From the NCBI RefSeq assembly GCF_002269255.1, contig NZ_CP022823.1, positions 2,356,001 through 2,420,000 of the forward strand: DNA of 64,000 bases. The letters run 5' to 3'. Both the position numbers and the translations under genes were made by a program. The notes beneath the pieces are model-generated. The model worked only from the letters and a program-made list of their open reading frames with translations. It did not search any database and was not told the origin of the DNA. The first letter of the stretch is position 1; each line of letters begins with the position of its first letter. Shown one piece after another: positions 51,719-62,308 of the stretch. The stretch is from Klebsiella quasivariicola. Lineage in GTDB: Bacteria; Pseudomonadota; Gammaproteobacteria; Enterobacterales; Enterobacteriaceae.

Positions 51719-51775
51719 TGATACCACTATATGTTAAATTTGTGTTTATTAATTGATGATTAAAGGTTGGTATCA
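51719..51775 (+). promoter_or_regulatory. Spaced 8-bp inverted repeat TGATACCA ... TGGTATCA before the iron-type importer
   Basis: The two arms (51719-51726 and 51768-51775) flank 41 AT-rich bases; the second arm overlaps the A of the ATG and follows AAAGG. It could be a repressor pair, or an mRNA stem hiding the ribosome site. The rest of the 303-base gap 51472-51718 holds divergent promoters and no gene. Confidence 0.35.
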
Positions 51776-52863
51776 TGTATAAGAAAATAAGTGGTTTAGT
51801 GGTTTCACTGACGGCCGTTTTCGCCTGTGCCGCCTGGGCGGAGGTGCCTGCGGGCTATCCGGCGGATTATCAAAAAACGGTGGATGCCGCCGTCAAAGAG
51901 GGCAAGGTGGTGATCTATTCCACTACTGATACCAAAGCGGCCGGGCCGTTAATTAAAGGATTCGAAGCGCAATATCCGGGCGTAAAAGTCGAATATAACG
52001 ACATGAACAGCACCGAGCTGTATAACCGCTATATCAGCGAGCAGGCCGCCGGGGGCGGCAGCGGGGACGTAGTGTGGAGCTCGTCGATGGATACCGCGCT
52101 GAAATTAGCTACCGAATACGCGGAGCAATATGCCTCGCCGGAGGTGAAGCAATTACCCGACTGGGCGGTCTGGCAGCAGAAAGCCTATGGCACCACCTAC
52201 GAGCCGGTGGTGTTTATCTATAACAAACGCCTGATCCCGCAGAATGAGGTCCCGGATTCGCATACCGCGCTGGCAAAACTGATCGCCAGCCAGGCCGATA
52301 AATTTAAAGGCAAAGTCACCACTTACGATATCGAAAAATCGGGCCTCGGCTTTATGCTGGCGGTGCAGGACAGCCAGGCCGACGCGAACTATTTTACCGA
52401 CCTGGCGAATATTGCCAAAGGCGGCCTGACGGTGCAGTCTTCCACCGGCACGATGATGGAGCGCGTCTCCTCTGGCGAAAACCTGATCGGCTATAACATT
52501 CTGGGCTCCTATGCCGAAGCGCGGGCGAAAAACGATCCCTCCTTAGGCATTGCCTATCCGAAAGATTACGTGCTGGTGCTCTCCCGCGTCTCGTTTATTA
52601 GCCAGGAGAGCGAACATCCCAATGCGGCGAAATTGTGGCTCGACTATGTCCTGTCGGAAAAAGGCCAGCAGATCCTCGCCAGCCAGGCGGATATTCCCTC
52701 TATTCGTCGCGATATTGAAGGTAAAAATGATATCGACGGCATGACCGCGCTGCTGGGCAAAGCGTTAAAACCGATCCCGGTCAACGAAACGCTGCTCGAT
52801 TATTTACAGCCGCAAAAACGCCTGCAGTTTATTAAACAATGGCGCAGCGCCGCCGCGAAATAA
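51775..52863 (+). CDS. ABC transporter binding protein, ferric-iron/AfuA-FbpA type
   Basis: 362 residues. Signal peptide MYKKISGLVVSLTAVFACAAWA; mature protein AAVKEGKVVIYSTTDTKAAGPLIKGFEAQYPGVKVEY ... is of the extracellular solute-binding family 1/FbpA group. Members bind ferric iron, but AfuA-like ones bind sugar phosphates and others phosphonates or putrescine, so the ligand is open. The conserved iron Tyr pair is not obvious. Confidence 0.85.
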   Translation: MYKKISGLVVSLTAVFACAAWAEVPAGYPADYQKTVDAAVKEGKVVIYSTTDTKAAGPLIKGFEAQYPGVKVEYNDMNSTELYNRYISEQAAGGGSGDVVWSSSMDTALKLATEYAEQYASPEVKQLPDWAVWQQKAYGTTYEPVVFIYNKRLIPQNEVPDSHTALAKLIASQADKFKGKVTTYDIEKSGLGFMLAVQDSQADANYFTDLANIAKGGLTVQSSTGTMMERVSSGENLIGYNILGSYAEARAKNDPSLGIAYPKDYVLVLSRVSFISQESEHPNAAKLWLDYVLSEKGQQILASQADIPSIRRDIEGKNDIDGMTALLGKALKPIPVNETLLDYLQPQKRLQFIKQWRSAAAK

Positions 52864-52937
52864 TCCTCCCCCGGGGCGTCGCCGATGCCCCTTATTCACA
52901 CCCGGCGGGTTTTTTCTCCTGACCGAAGGGATGAACC

Positions 52938-54699
52938 ATGAATGTATTACGCAGAAAGTGGCAGGGGCTGCCGCGCGGCGTGGTGGTGTGCATCACGGCG
53001 CTGGTGATTTACGTCCCGCTGTTATTTATTGTGGTGCAGAGTTTTCTCTCCGCGCCATTCTTTTCCCGCTCCAAATCCTGGAGTCTGGAAGCCTTCGCCT
53101 TTATTTTTACCGACCCGGATTTTTATCTGGCATTAAGATCCGGTTTTATTCTCGCCTTTGGCCTGGTGATTATCGCCATTCCGCTGGGCGGTATTTTGGC
53201 GTTTCTGATGGTGCGCACCGATTTACCCGGCCGACGGTTCATTGAGCCGCTGATCCTGGTGCCGATTTTCGTTTCGCCGATGGTGCTGGGCTTTGGCTAC
53301 GTGGTGGCCGCCGGGCCGGTGGGCTTCTTTTCCCAGTGGGCGCAGCAGCTGATCGGCTTTGTGCCGTGGAATATCTACTCGATGTTCAGCATTGTGGTTA
53401 TCGCCGGCTTAACACACGTGCCGCACGCCTATCTCTATATCTCCTCGGCGCTGCGCAGCGTCGGTTCCGACGTGGAAGAGGCGGCGCGCACCGTCGGCGC
53501 CACGCCGCTGCAGGTGATGACCTCGGTGAGTCTGCCGATGGTGCGCCCGTCCATTCTTTACGCCTGCGTGCTGCTCTTCTTCCTCGGTCTGGAAGTTTTC
53601 GGTCTGATGCTGGTGCTGGGCGACCCCGAGGGCAACATGGTGCTGGCGACCTATCTCTATAAGCTGACTAACAAGCTCGGCACCCCCTCCTATCATCTGA
53701 TGGCGGCGGTGGCGGTGGTGCTGATCTGCATCACCATCCCGCTGGTGATGCTCCAGCGGCGGCTGATGCGCACCGCCAACCGCTTTGTCACCATGAAGGG
53801 CAAGGCGTCGCAGGCGCGGGCGCTGCCGCTGGGCAAATGGCGCTGGGTCGCCGGAGCGGTGGTGATGGCCTGGCTGACGGTGACCATCGGCGTACCGCTG
53901 CTCGGCGTGGCGCTACGCGCTTTTATCTCCAACTGGGGCGTCGGGGTGTCGCTGTGGGATGAGCTTTCGCTGGCGACGTTCCACAATATCTGGCAGCAGC
54001 CCAACCTGCTGCGGGCGATCGTCAACTCGATGGCTATCGGCATCGTTGGCGGCGCGCTGGCGGTGATCTGCTATCTGTTTGTCGGCATCGCCATGCATCG
54101 CAAAGCCGACAACGTCACCCGCTTTCTCGACTACAGCGTGCTGGTCCCGCGCGCGGTGCCGGGGCTGCTGGCCGGTCTGGCCTTCCTGTGGGTGTTCCTG
54201 TTCGTGCCGATGTGGCTCGATCAGTCGCTGAAGCACGGCTGGCTCTCGGCGCTGCCGGTGGCCGACTGGCTGCGCGAGCACCTTATCGTGCAGCTGCGCG
54301 CCCTGCGCAACACCATCTTCAGCGTCTGGCTGGCCTACACCGTGGTGTGGATGGCCTACGGCCTGCGACTCATCTCTTCGACGCTGCTGCAGGTGGGCCC
54401 GGAGCTGGAGGAGGCGGCGCGCAGCACCGGCGCTTCCCGGGGGCAGATCACCCGCCACGTGACCGTCCCGCTGTCGCGCTATGGGCTGATTGGCTCCTGG
54501 CTGCTGATGTTCCTTATCTTTGAGCGCGAATATTCCACCGGCGTCTATCTGCTGTCGCCGGGTACCGAAACCATCGGCTCGATGCTGGTGTCGCTGTGGG
54601 CGGCGGGGGCCATCGATATCGTCGCGGCGCTCTCCTTTATTAATATTCTGCTGGTGGTGATTGGCCTCGGTATCGCCCTGCGCTTTGGAGTGAAATTAC

Positions 54700-54707
<8 letters not shown>
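52938..54707 (+). CDS. ABC transporter permease, two-module FbpB/AfuB type
   Basis: 589 residues comprising two homologous permease halves of about six membrane segments. Each half has a coupling loop: EAARTVGATPLQVMTSVSLPMVRPS and EAARSTGASRGQITRHVTVPLSRYG. One chain can form the whole channel. GAAGGG precedes. It overlaps the ATPase gene by 8 bases. Confidence 0.92.
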
Positions 54708-55770
<1,063 letters not shown>

Positions 55771-55789
55771 CTGCGCGAAGCCACGGAAG

Positions 55790-56021
55790 GCAAGCGCCAG
55801 GATGACGCGCTACGTTCCGGGAATGACAAAAGTGTTTTGCGCCTGGCTGCGGCCCGGGGAGGCGAGTAGGGTAGACCGGTCCTGGTCAGCAGCAAGTCAA
55901 CGGTGGTGAGATGGGGACTTACTTTTTCGTTTGATGAATGTGATGCTGATGCGGAACCCCTGCGGAGTGCAATTATCGTAAATCTGGTGTTTTAATACGC
56001 CGCTAAACACAATATGCTGGT
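55790..56021 (+). promoter_or_regulatory. CRISPR leader region
   Basis: About 230 non-coding bases between the ABC importer and the first repeat, AT-richer toward the array. Degenerate repeats are at the far (high-coordinate) end, so new spacers should enter here and transcription should run rightward. The exact promoter is not resolved. Confidence 0.55.
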
Positions 56022-56597
56022 GTCTTCCCCACATGCGTGGGGGTGTTTCTGGGTTTTCGTTCGAGTTTAGCGCCTGCAGGCGGTCTTCCCCACATGCGTG
56101 GGGGTGTTTCCCAGTCGCCAGGAACAAACTGTTCAACGGTTACGTCTTCCCCACATGCGTGGGGGTGTTTCTTATTATCTGCCGGTCGAATCCTCATATT
56201 TAGAGGTCTTCCCCACATGCGTGGGGGTGTTTCTACATCTGGCGCGAGAATAAGAAAGGCAACCCCGTCTTCCCCACATGCGTGGGGGTGTTTCTTGCTC
56301 TTGCCACAGCCGCGCCACGTTTATTTTGTCTTCCCCACATGCGTGGGGGTGTTTCTCGAATGGGAAAACCTGTTCGCTTTTTTATCAGGTCTTCCCCACA
56401 TGCGTGGGGGTGTTTCTGGGATTCAGCCTGGGTTCTCTCTTGATGTGAGGTCTTCCCCATATGCGTGGGGGTGTTTCTCATGTAACTTTCAGTGCGCACC
56501 TTCTTTCATGGTCTTCCCCACATACGTGGGGTGTTTCTCTCGTGATGGTCTATGACGTCGCCGTCGGTGGGTCTTCCCCACACGTGTGGGGCGATTC
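56022..56597 (+). CRISPR. CRISPR array, type I-E-like repeats: 10 repeats, 9 spacers
   Basis: 29-base repeats start at 56022, 56083, 56144, 56206, 56267, 56328, 56389, 56450, 56511 and 56571. Each opens GTCTTCCCCAC, has a short GTGGGG-closing palindrome and ends GTGTTTCT. Spacers are 32 bases except the third (33). Repeat 2 differs in its last base, repeat 8 has CATATG, repeat 9 is one base short with CATACG, and repeat 10 is clearly degenerate (CACGTGTGGGGCGATTC). The crRNA 5' handle would be GTGTTTCT. Open frames through the array are artefacts of the repeat. Confidence 0.98.
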
Positions 56598-56918
56598 AAC
56601 AAAGCTGGTCAACCGTTGTTATCGTTATCTTGGTTTAGTTTGGCAAACACAGTTTAATATATTTTTCATGTGAATTTAAAATTCATATTCATGTGTTATA
56701 TTTATTTTTTATTTCGCAATGGTTGTTAAGTCCATTTTTCTGGCGCACCTGAAGTATGATTATTCATACTACTTATTTATAATGTCTGATATTGTCGATT
56801 TGATGTCTCACATTAAGCGCAGCGTTTGTGAGTGCTTTTTATTTTATAAAAAATTATTTATAAAGCTTCCTGACTTTAGTATTAATAAAACGCACATGTT
56901 TTATTAAGGATGATTTTC
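56598..56918 (+). promoter_or_regulatory. AT-rich cas promoter region with dyad at 56753-56770
   Basis: About 320 strongly AT-rich bases between array and cas3, without a convincing gene. It contains the perfect dyad AGTATGATTATTCATACT (7-bp arms) and a near-palindrome TGAATTTAAAATTCA (56671-56685). AT-rich DNA before cas operons is a known H-NS silencing target in E. coli; the dyad could be an activator or repressor site. Confidence 0.5.
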
Positions 56919-59534
56919 ATGAGGCGCTTAACCAGGGTTTCGCTACAAAATCAACATGCCATCGCGGCGATAAGTTTTGAAAACTGCCCGGCGAAAACCC
57001 GGATGTTGAGTGATGGTCGCGTGGTGCAGGGACGCTCGGTATTGAGTCATTGTAAGATTGTCGGGGAGATTGCCCGGGCGCTTATAGCGCTGTATCCCGA
57101 GCCGATGCGAAGTCGACTCTTTCCCGCAGGAAGTGAAATGGCAGCGGCTGGCCACGATATCGGAAAGGTCAGTCCGACGTTTTCCGCCAAACTTTTTGCG
57201 GCCTGTGACGTTAATGACCTCCGTCTTGCTGGGTTATCGGCGGTGAATCCCGGACTCGAAACGCTCTGGGGAGGACATGCAGGCGTCAGTCAGGCGACAG
57301 CGGAAAGTTTATATGCTCCGCGCTATGTTCCTGAGATCCTTGGTCAGCACCATGGTTTTAATCCAGGGCTCAACGGCAGGCGTGGTGATGCTGAAGTATT
57401 CGGCGGGCCGCTCTGGTTTGATGAGCGTAAAAAACTCGTGGATAAGCTGAAAGCGGAACTCTCCGCTGATTGGCCGACATTTGATTCAGCGGCTCAGGCT
57501 CGCGTGGTCGCCGGGTTGACCTCGGTAGCCGACTGGATTGGCTCTGGCGAATTTTTTGAAAATCCTGAGCAAGCGTGGCAGCCTGCCATAACGGCAGCCC
57601 TTAATAACGCCGGTTTTATTAAACCCGTTATACGTAAGGGACTATCCTTTGCAGAGGTCTTTTTTCCTGACGATCCGTCGAAGGAACCACGCGAAGCGCA
57701 ATCGCGCTTTATTGACCAGGTTGCGGGGCCGGGTCTTTATATTCTCGAAGCGCAAATGGGGATGGGGAAAACCGAAGCTGCGTTATACGCTGCTTATCAA
57801 ATGCTGACTGAGGAAAAAGCAACCGGTATTTATTTTGCGCTACCCACCCAGCTTACCTCGAACAAAATATACGATCGCTTTAATGCGTTTCTGCAACAAA
57901 TTGTCAGTACTGAAACTCCACAGCATGCCTTACTTTTACATTCTGGCGCCTGGTTGATGAATACCGAGATGGGAGAAGAAGCAAGCCCTGGTGGCGCGTG
58001 GTTTAACCACCGTAAACGCGGCTTATTAGCGCCGTTTGCCGTCGGTACCATCGATCAGGCGCTGATGGCGGTGATGAATATTAAGCATGGTTTTGTCAGA
58101 GCGTTAGGGCTCGCAGGCAAGGTCGTGATCCTTGACGAAGTTCATACATACGATTTGTACACCGGCACGATCCTTAATGCGTTAGTCGAATTTCTGCGTC
58201 AAATCGACTGTACGGTGATTATTCTCAGCGCCACGCTGAGTCGGGCCCGCCGTGACGCCTTGCTGCAACAGACTACAAGCAGTGAGGCCTACCCGCTGAT
58301 CACCGCCGCGCCCATCAGCGCAAGAGAGCAAGCGCTGGTAGAGATTGGCGTTCCTGTCACTGAGCACGCCACCCTTACGCTGTATTCCTGTAACAATGAT
58401 GAATCCGCGCTGGAAGAGGCGCTGCGGCGCGCAGAACGTGGGCAACAGGTGTTGTGGATTGAAAATACCGTAGCTGAAGCGCAGCAACGGTATCTGGATA
58501 TGGCTAGCCGGGCGGTTGAGGTGGGATGTGAAATCGGACTCTTACATTCTCGTTTTACGCCTCAGCACCGCAACCGGCATGAGCAACGCTGGATCGCGCT
58601 CTACGGCCGGACCGGCTGGTCGCAACGTCAGCAGTGCGGGCGTATTTTAGTCGGCACCCAGGTTCTGGAACAATCCCTTGATATTGATGCCGATTTCCTC
58701 GTGAGCCGATTTGCGCCATCCGATATGTTGCTGCAACGTCTTGGCCGGCTGTGGCGACATACCGATACACCCCGCAATGTGAGTGCGAAGGCGGAATGCT
58801 GGCTATTGTCACCTTCGCTGGAGAGCGCTTTAGCCAACCCGGGCTCGGCATTCGGCATGAGCGCCCTGGTCTACTCACCCTATGTGTTATGCCGCAGTCT
58901 GGAGGTCTGGCAAGAGATCCCGTCTCTCTCGTTGCCAGGAGATATTCGTCCCCTGATCGACCGGACCTATGTTGCACGTGCGGAAGAGGGACCATGGGCC
59001 ACGCTACTGCATGAACTCAAGAATGGCAGCCGCTTTCGTTCTGGTGAAGAGGCGCTGCAGTCGCTGGCGAAGCTCACGTTATCTGGCGGCGGGAAAACGC
59101 TGCCTGAGCATAAAGCGGAGACTCGCTATAGCGATCGTGACACTCATGATCTGCTGCTGCTGCGTGGTCTGCGTACGCAAGACGGCGTCACGTATATGCG
59201 CCTTCTTGATGATGGTGAATTAGCCCTTCCTCATGGGCGCAACCGTTTAAGTCGGTTGCAATGGCGACAGCTGGCGGTGGCGCTGAATCAGCAGCTGGTA
59301 CGAGTTAATCCGGCTTATTGTCCGCCCACGATAGCAAAAAGTGATCTGGAAAAATTACACCTGCAGGAGGTGTTCTATCTCGGCCGCCCCGAAGATGATG
59401 AGGCGTTATTGCGCGTTGCCATTGTCAGCCCCGCGGGTGAACTGAAGACGCTGGATGGCCGCCCCGCGGGAGAGAAATACACCCTTGAATACAGTGAATA
59501 TCTTGGCTTCCGGGCCATTTCCAAAAAGGAATAA
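56919..59534 (+). CDS. cas3: CRISPR-associated helicase/nuclease Cas3 (type I-E)
   Basis: 871 residues from ATG 56919, 8 bases after AAGGA; the ATG at 56910 abuts that site. N-terminal HD nuclease: H44, H79-D80 (AAAGHDIGKVSP) and HH in LGQHHGF. SF2 helicase: Walker A MGMGKTEA (about 280-287), DEVH 406-409, SAT 437-439, GTQVLEQSLDIDAD, and motif VI QRLGRLWRH from 606. It degrades target DNA recruited by Cascade. Ends 3 bases before cse1. Confidence 0.97.
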   Translation: MRRLTRVSLQNQHAIAAISFENCPAKTRMLSDGRVVQGRSVLSHCKIVGEIARALIALYPEPMRSRLFPAGSEMAAAGHDIGKVSPTFSAKLFAACDVNDLRLAGLSAVNPGLETLWGGHAGVSQATAESLYAPRYVPEILGQHHGFNPGLNGRRGDAEVFGGPLWFDERKKLVDKLKAELSADWPTFDSAAQARVVAGLTSVADWIGSGEFFENPEQAWQPAITAALNNAGFIKPVIRKGLSFAEVFFPDDPSKEPREAQSRFIDQVAGPGLYILEAQMGMGKTEAALYAAYQMLTEEKATGIYFALPTQLTSNKIYDRFNAFLQQIVSTETPQHALLLHSGAWLMNTEMGEEASPGGAWFNHRKRGLLAPFAVGTIDQALMAVMNIKHGFVRALGLAGKVVILDEVHTYDLYTGTILNALVEFLRQIDCTVIILSATLSRARRDALLQQTTSSEAYPLITAAPISAREQALVEIGVPVTEHATLTLYSCNNDESALEEALRRAERGQQVLWIENTVAEAQQRYLDMASRAVEVGCEIGLLHSRFTPQHRNRHEQRWIALYGRTGWSQRQQCGRILVGTQVLEQSLDIDADFLVSRFAPSDMLLQRLGRLWRHTDTPRNVSAKAECWLLSPSLESALANPGSAFGMSALVYSPYVLCRSLEVWQEIPSLSLPGDIRPLIDRTYVARAEEGPWATLLHELKNGSRFRSGEEALQSLAKLTLSGGGKTLPEHKAETRYSDRDTHDLLLLRGLRTQDGVTYMRLLDDGELALPHGRNRLSRLQWRQLAVALNQQLVRVNPAYCPPTIAKSDLEKLHLQEVFYLGRPEDDEALLRVAIVSPAGELKTLDGRPAGEKYTLEYSEYLGFRAISKKE

Positions 59535-59537
59535 ACC

Positions 59538-61061
59538 ATGGAGAACCGCTTCAATTTGATTGATGAACCCTGGATTGCGGTCGTGGATGTGGGGTTGGTC
59601 AGTTTAACCGATATTTTCAGTCAGCCGACATTACGCGCTTTAGGGGGAAATCCGGTAGAAAAAATCGCGCTTACCAAATTGCTACTTGCTATCGCCCAGT
59701 CAGCCGCGACGCCGGCTGATGATAGCGACTGGCAGCAGATGGGCTGGCAGGGAATGGCCCATTGCTGCCTGAAGTACCTTGCTAAATGGCACGACCGTTT
59801 TTATCTGTATGGCGAAAAGCCGTTCTTACAGATGCCCGCTATTCAGGCCGCTGAATGTAAGTCATTGGGCGTATTATCACCTGAGGTGAGTACCGGCAAT
59901 ACCACCGTTTTAACCGAAAGTCAGCAACAGCAGCAATTAACTGATGCGGACAAAGCGCTAGCTATTATTGTGCAAATGGGCTTTGGGCTCGGAGGCAAGA
60001 AAACCGATAACTCTGTGGTATTAACGCCGGGCTATCGGGGTAAACAAAACGACAAGGGGAAGCCGGGCAGTGGAAAGGCCGGGATTTCTGTCGGGCATAT
60101 GGGATTGTTACATTCGTTCTGGCAGGGGAATTCAATCGTACAGAGCATTTGGCTCAATTTATTTACCGCTGAGGATATTGCACAACTGGTGATGTATCCC
60201 ACGCTGGGGACTGCGCCGTGGGAGCGAATGCCGACAGGGGAAGATGATGACGTTGCGCGTTCGTTAAAAGCATCGCTGCTTGGCCGCCTGATCCCAATGG
60301 GTAAATTTTGTCTGTTAGCCGGGGACGGTATTCACTATAGCGACGGTATAAGCCATGCCGGCTATCTGGAAGGCAAAACCGATCCCACGGTTTCCGTCGA
60401 TTTTTCAGGAAAGAAACCGAAGGCATTATGGGTTAACCCAGGCAAACGCCCCTGGCGCGAACTGACGTCGTTATTACAGTTTATTGAGCAGGATAGCTCC
60501 CGAGGATATGAAACCCGTCAGCTTAACCTTCCTTTGAAGCGAATAGCCCATAATACGGTTCAGTTTGCGCTATGGTCGGGCGGCTTACGGGTAAGTAGTA
60601 ATGCGGGTGAACAGTATGCTTCAGGAATGGATGATTATGTTCAGTCAGAAATATGGTTGTCATCCGAATTAATTAATAATTGCTTTATTGAATATTTAAA
60701 ATATGAAATGACGCAGCTTGATGCTGTGCAAAAACAGCTTTGGGGTGCAGTTGTACGTTATTTCCGACAGCTTTCCGATATTGATAAATCAGCAACCGGT
60801 AAGGCCCAACCCTTTGTGGCAAAACAGGCCGAAAAAGCAACGGCGCTATTCTGGCAACTCTGCGAGCGTCAGGCCCAGGCGCTCATTAATGTTTGCCTGA
60901 GTTCCGGGGAAGACCATTCCGCGCGTCATCAGTTACGAAAAACGTTTATCAGCTATGCCGGCCAGGTTTTTAATCGGCTCTGTCCTCGTGACAGTGCCCG
61001 TCAATTAGATGCCTGGGCGCAGTCCCGGCCTAATTTTTCCAAATATCTCACCGTCGATTAA
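59538..61061 (+). CDS. casA: Cascade large subunit Cse1 (CasA/Cas8e)
   Basis: 507 residues beginning MENRFNLIDEPWIAVVDVG, the Cse1 N-terminal signature. KPFLQMPAIQAAE and the GFGLGGKKTDNSVVL region correspond to parts contacting the PAM and target. It recognises the PAM and recruits Cas3. A helical bundle forms the C-terminus. Follows cas3 by 3 bases, so it is likely cotranscribed. Confidence 0.95.
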   Translation: MENRFNLIDEPWIAVVDVGLVSLTDIFSQPTLRALGGNPVEKIALTKLLLAIAQSAATPADDSDWQQMGWQGMAHCCLKYLAKWHDRFYLYGEKPFLQMPAIQAAECKSLGVLSPEVSTGNTTVLTESQQQQQLTDADKALAIIVQMGFGLGGKKTDNSVVLTPGYRGKQNDKGKPGSGKAGISVGHMGLLHSFWQGNSIVQSIWLNLFTAEDIAQLVMYPTLGTAPWERMPTGEDDDVARSLKASLLGRLIPMGKFCLLAGDGIHYSDGISHAGYLEGKTDPTVSVDFSGKKPKALWVNPGKRPWRELTSLLQFIEQDSSRGYETRQLNLPLKRIAHNTVQFALWSGGLRVSSNAGEQYASGMDDYVQSEIWLSSELINNCFIEYLKYEMTQLDAVQKQLWGAVVRYFRQLSDIDKSATGKAQPFVAKQAEKATALFWQLCERQAQALINVCLSSGEDHSARHQLRKTFISYAGQVFNRLCPRDSARQLDAWAQSRPNFSKYLTVD

Positions 61062-61072
61062 GGAGGATCTTA

Positions 61073-61639
61073 ATGGATCAGTTTCCTGCAGACGTTACCG
61101 CTGAAAGCGCGAGTAACGAATTGCCCGCCAAACGATTTGTCGGTTACGTGATTGAGCGTATCGCAAAAGACAATGGCTTTGCCGCCCGCCTTAAACGAGC
61201 GGACAACCCGGCGACTGAGTATCAGAGCTGGGAAATTCTGGCAGGGTTTGGCATTGATCTGGAAAAAGAGTGGCAGCGCCTTCCGTACTGCGTCATTGGC
61301 GCCGCGCTGGCCAGGGTGAAACCGGCCAGCAATGGCACGACCTCGCTGGGAGGCGCCATTGCAGCTTGTTATCCCGAAGGGAATCAGTCTGAACAGGCGA
61401 AAGCCCGCCTGCGGCGATTGTTGGCCTGTACCTCGACGAGTGAAGCATGCCGTATTCTGCGCCCGTTGCTGGCATTAATGGCCAGCCGCAATGTGACACT
61501 GGATTTCGCCAGGCTACTCAATGAACTGCAGTGGTTTTCCGGCAGCAGTCGCGAACGGATCCGCGCCCGCTGGGCGCAAGAATTCTATCGTCGAGCCGAT
61601 GAGGCAGCCGGGAATGAGGCGGGGAATCCACATGACTGA
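61073..61639 (+). CDS. casB: Cascade small subunit Cse2 (CasB/Cas11)
   Basis: 188 residues, mostly helical, with YVIERIAKDNGFAARLKRADNPATEYQSWEILAGFGIDL and basic Arg-rich faces. Two copies line the Cascade belly and steady the non-target strand. AAGGAGG precedes the ATG. The end overlaps cas6e by 8 bases. Confidence 0.93.
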   Translation: MDQFPADVTAESASNELPAKRFVGYVIERIAKDNGFAARLKRADNPATEYQSWEILAGFGIDLEKEWQRLPYCVIGAALARVKPASNGTTSLGGAIAACYPEGNQSEQAKARLRRLLACTSTSEACRILRPLLALMASRNVTLDFARLLNELQWFSGSSRERIRARWAQEFYRRADEAAGNEAGNPHD

Positions 61640-62279
61640 ACTCTTTGCGAGTGCTTTACATCTCGATCGCGCTGCGGTGAAAGCCCTGAAAATCAGCGAT
61701 GCCTATTCCCTGCACCGGGTGGTGTACAGCCTGTTTGCTGATGCGCGCACAGACCAGGAGAAGTGCAGCCATATGTCGAGCGGGATTGCTTATGCCGACC
61801 AGGGCGGAGATTTCCATGGCCGCAAAGTATTGATCGTCTCTGACAGACCTCCCGCTGCAAAGGTCGATGGGCTGTACGGTGAGGTCAACAGCAGATTAAT
61901 TCCGGCCGCCTTTCTCTCTCATTCACATTATCGCTTTCAGGTGCAGGTGAATCCGGTACGGAAGGATAAACAGACAGGTAAACGCGTCGCGGTGAAAGGC
62001 CGGACTGATATTGCGCAGTGGTTCATTCAGCGCGCTGCCAGCCGCTGGGGCTTTGAAGTGGATGCGTCGAGCCTGCAGGTTGACGCGGTGGAAGTGCTGC
62101 AATTTAAAGATAAAGCAGGTCGCCAGGTGACCCTTGGCAAGGCGACGGTGCAGGGCTTGCTTACCGTCACCGACCGACAGCAGTTCCAGCATAGCTTTCA
62201 TCATGGCATTGGCAAAGGGCGAGCCTTTGGCTGTGGCCTGCTGCAGATTGTGCCCGTTGTTGATGCGCTTTTTTCCTGA
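61632..62279 (+). CDS. casE: crRNA-processing endonuclease Cas6e (CasE)
   Basis: 215 residues from ATG 61632. Catalytic-type Y25 and H28 in DAYSLHRVVYSLF share the three-residue spacing of characterised Cas6e enzymes. The C-terminal glycine-rich loop HHGIGKGRAFGCGLLQI binds the repeat hairpin. It cuts pre-crRNA and stays on the 3' handle. Its place before cas7e differs from the E. coli order, where it follows cas5e. Confidence 0.95.
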   Translation: MTELFASALHLDRAAVKALKISDAYSLHRVVYSLFADARTDQEKCSHMSSGIAYADQGGDFHGRKVLIVSDRPPAAKVDGLYGEVNSRLIPAAFLSHSHYRFQVQVNPVRKDKQTGKRVAVKGRTDIAQWFIQRAASRWGFEVDASSLQVDAVEVLQFKDKAGRQVTLGKATVQGLLTVTDRQQFQHSFHHGIGKGRAFGCGLLQIVPVVDALFS

Positions 62280-62308
62280 TGGTTAATCAATTTATTAAGG
62301 ATAATCCA

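Noticed and set aside
56037..56555. 172-codon open frame through the CRISPR array, and its minus-strand partners
   Set aside because: The periodic CGVFL/HACGED-type peptide is just the translated 29-base repeat.
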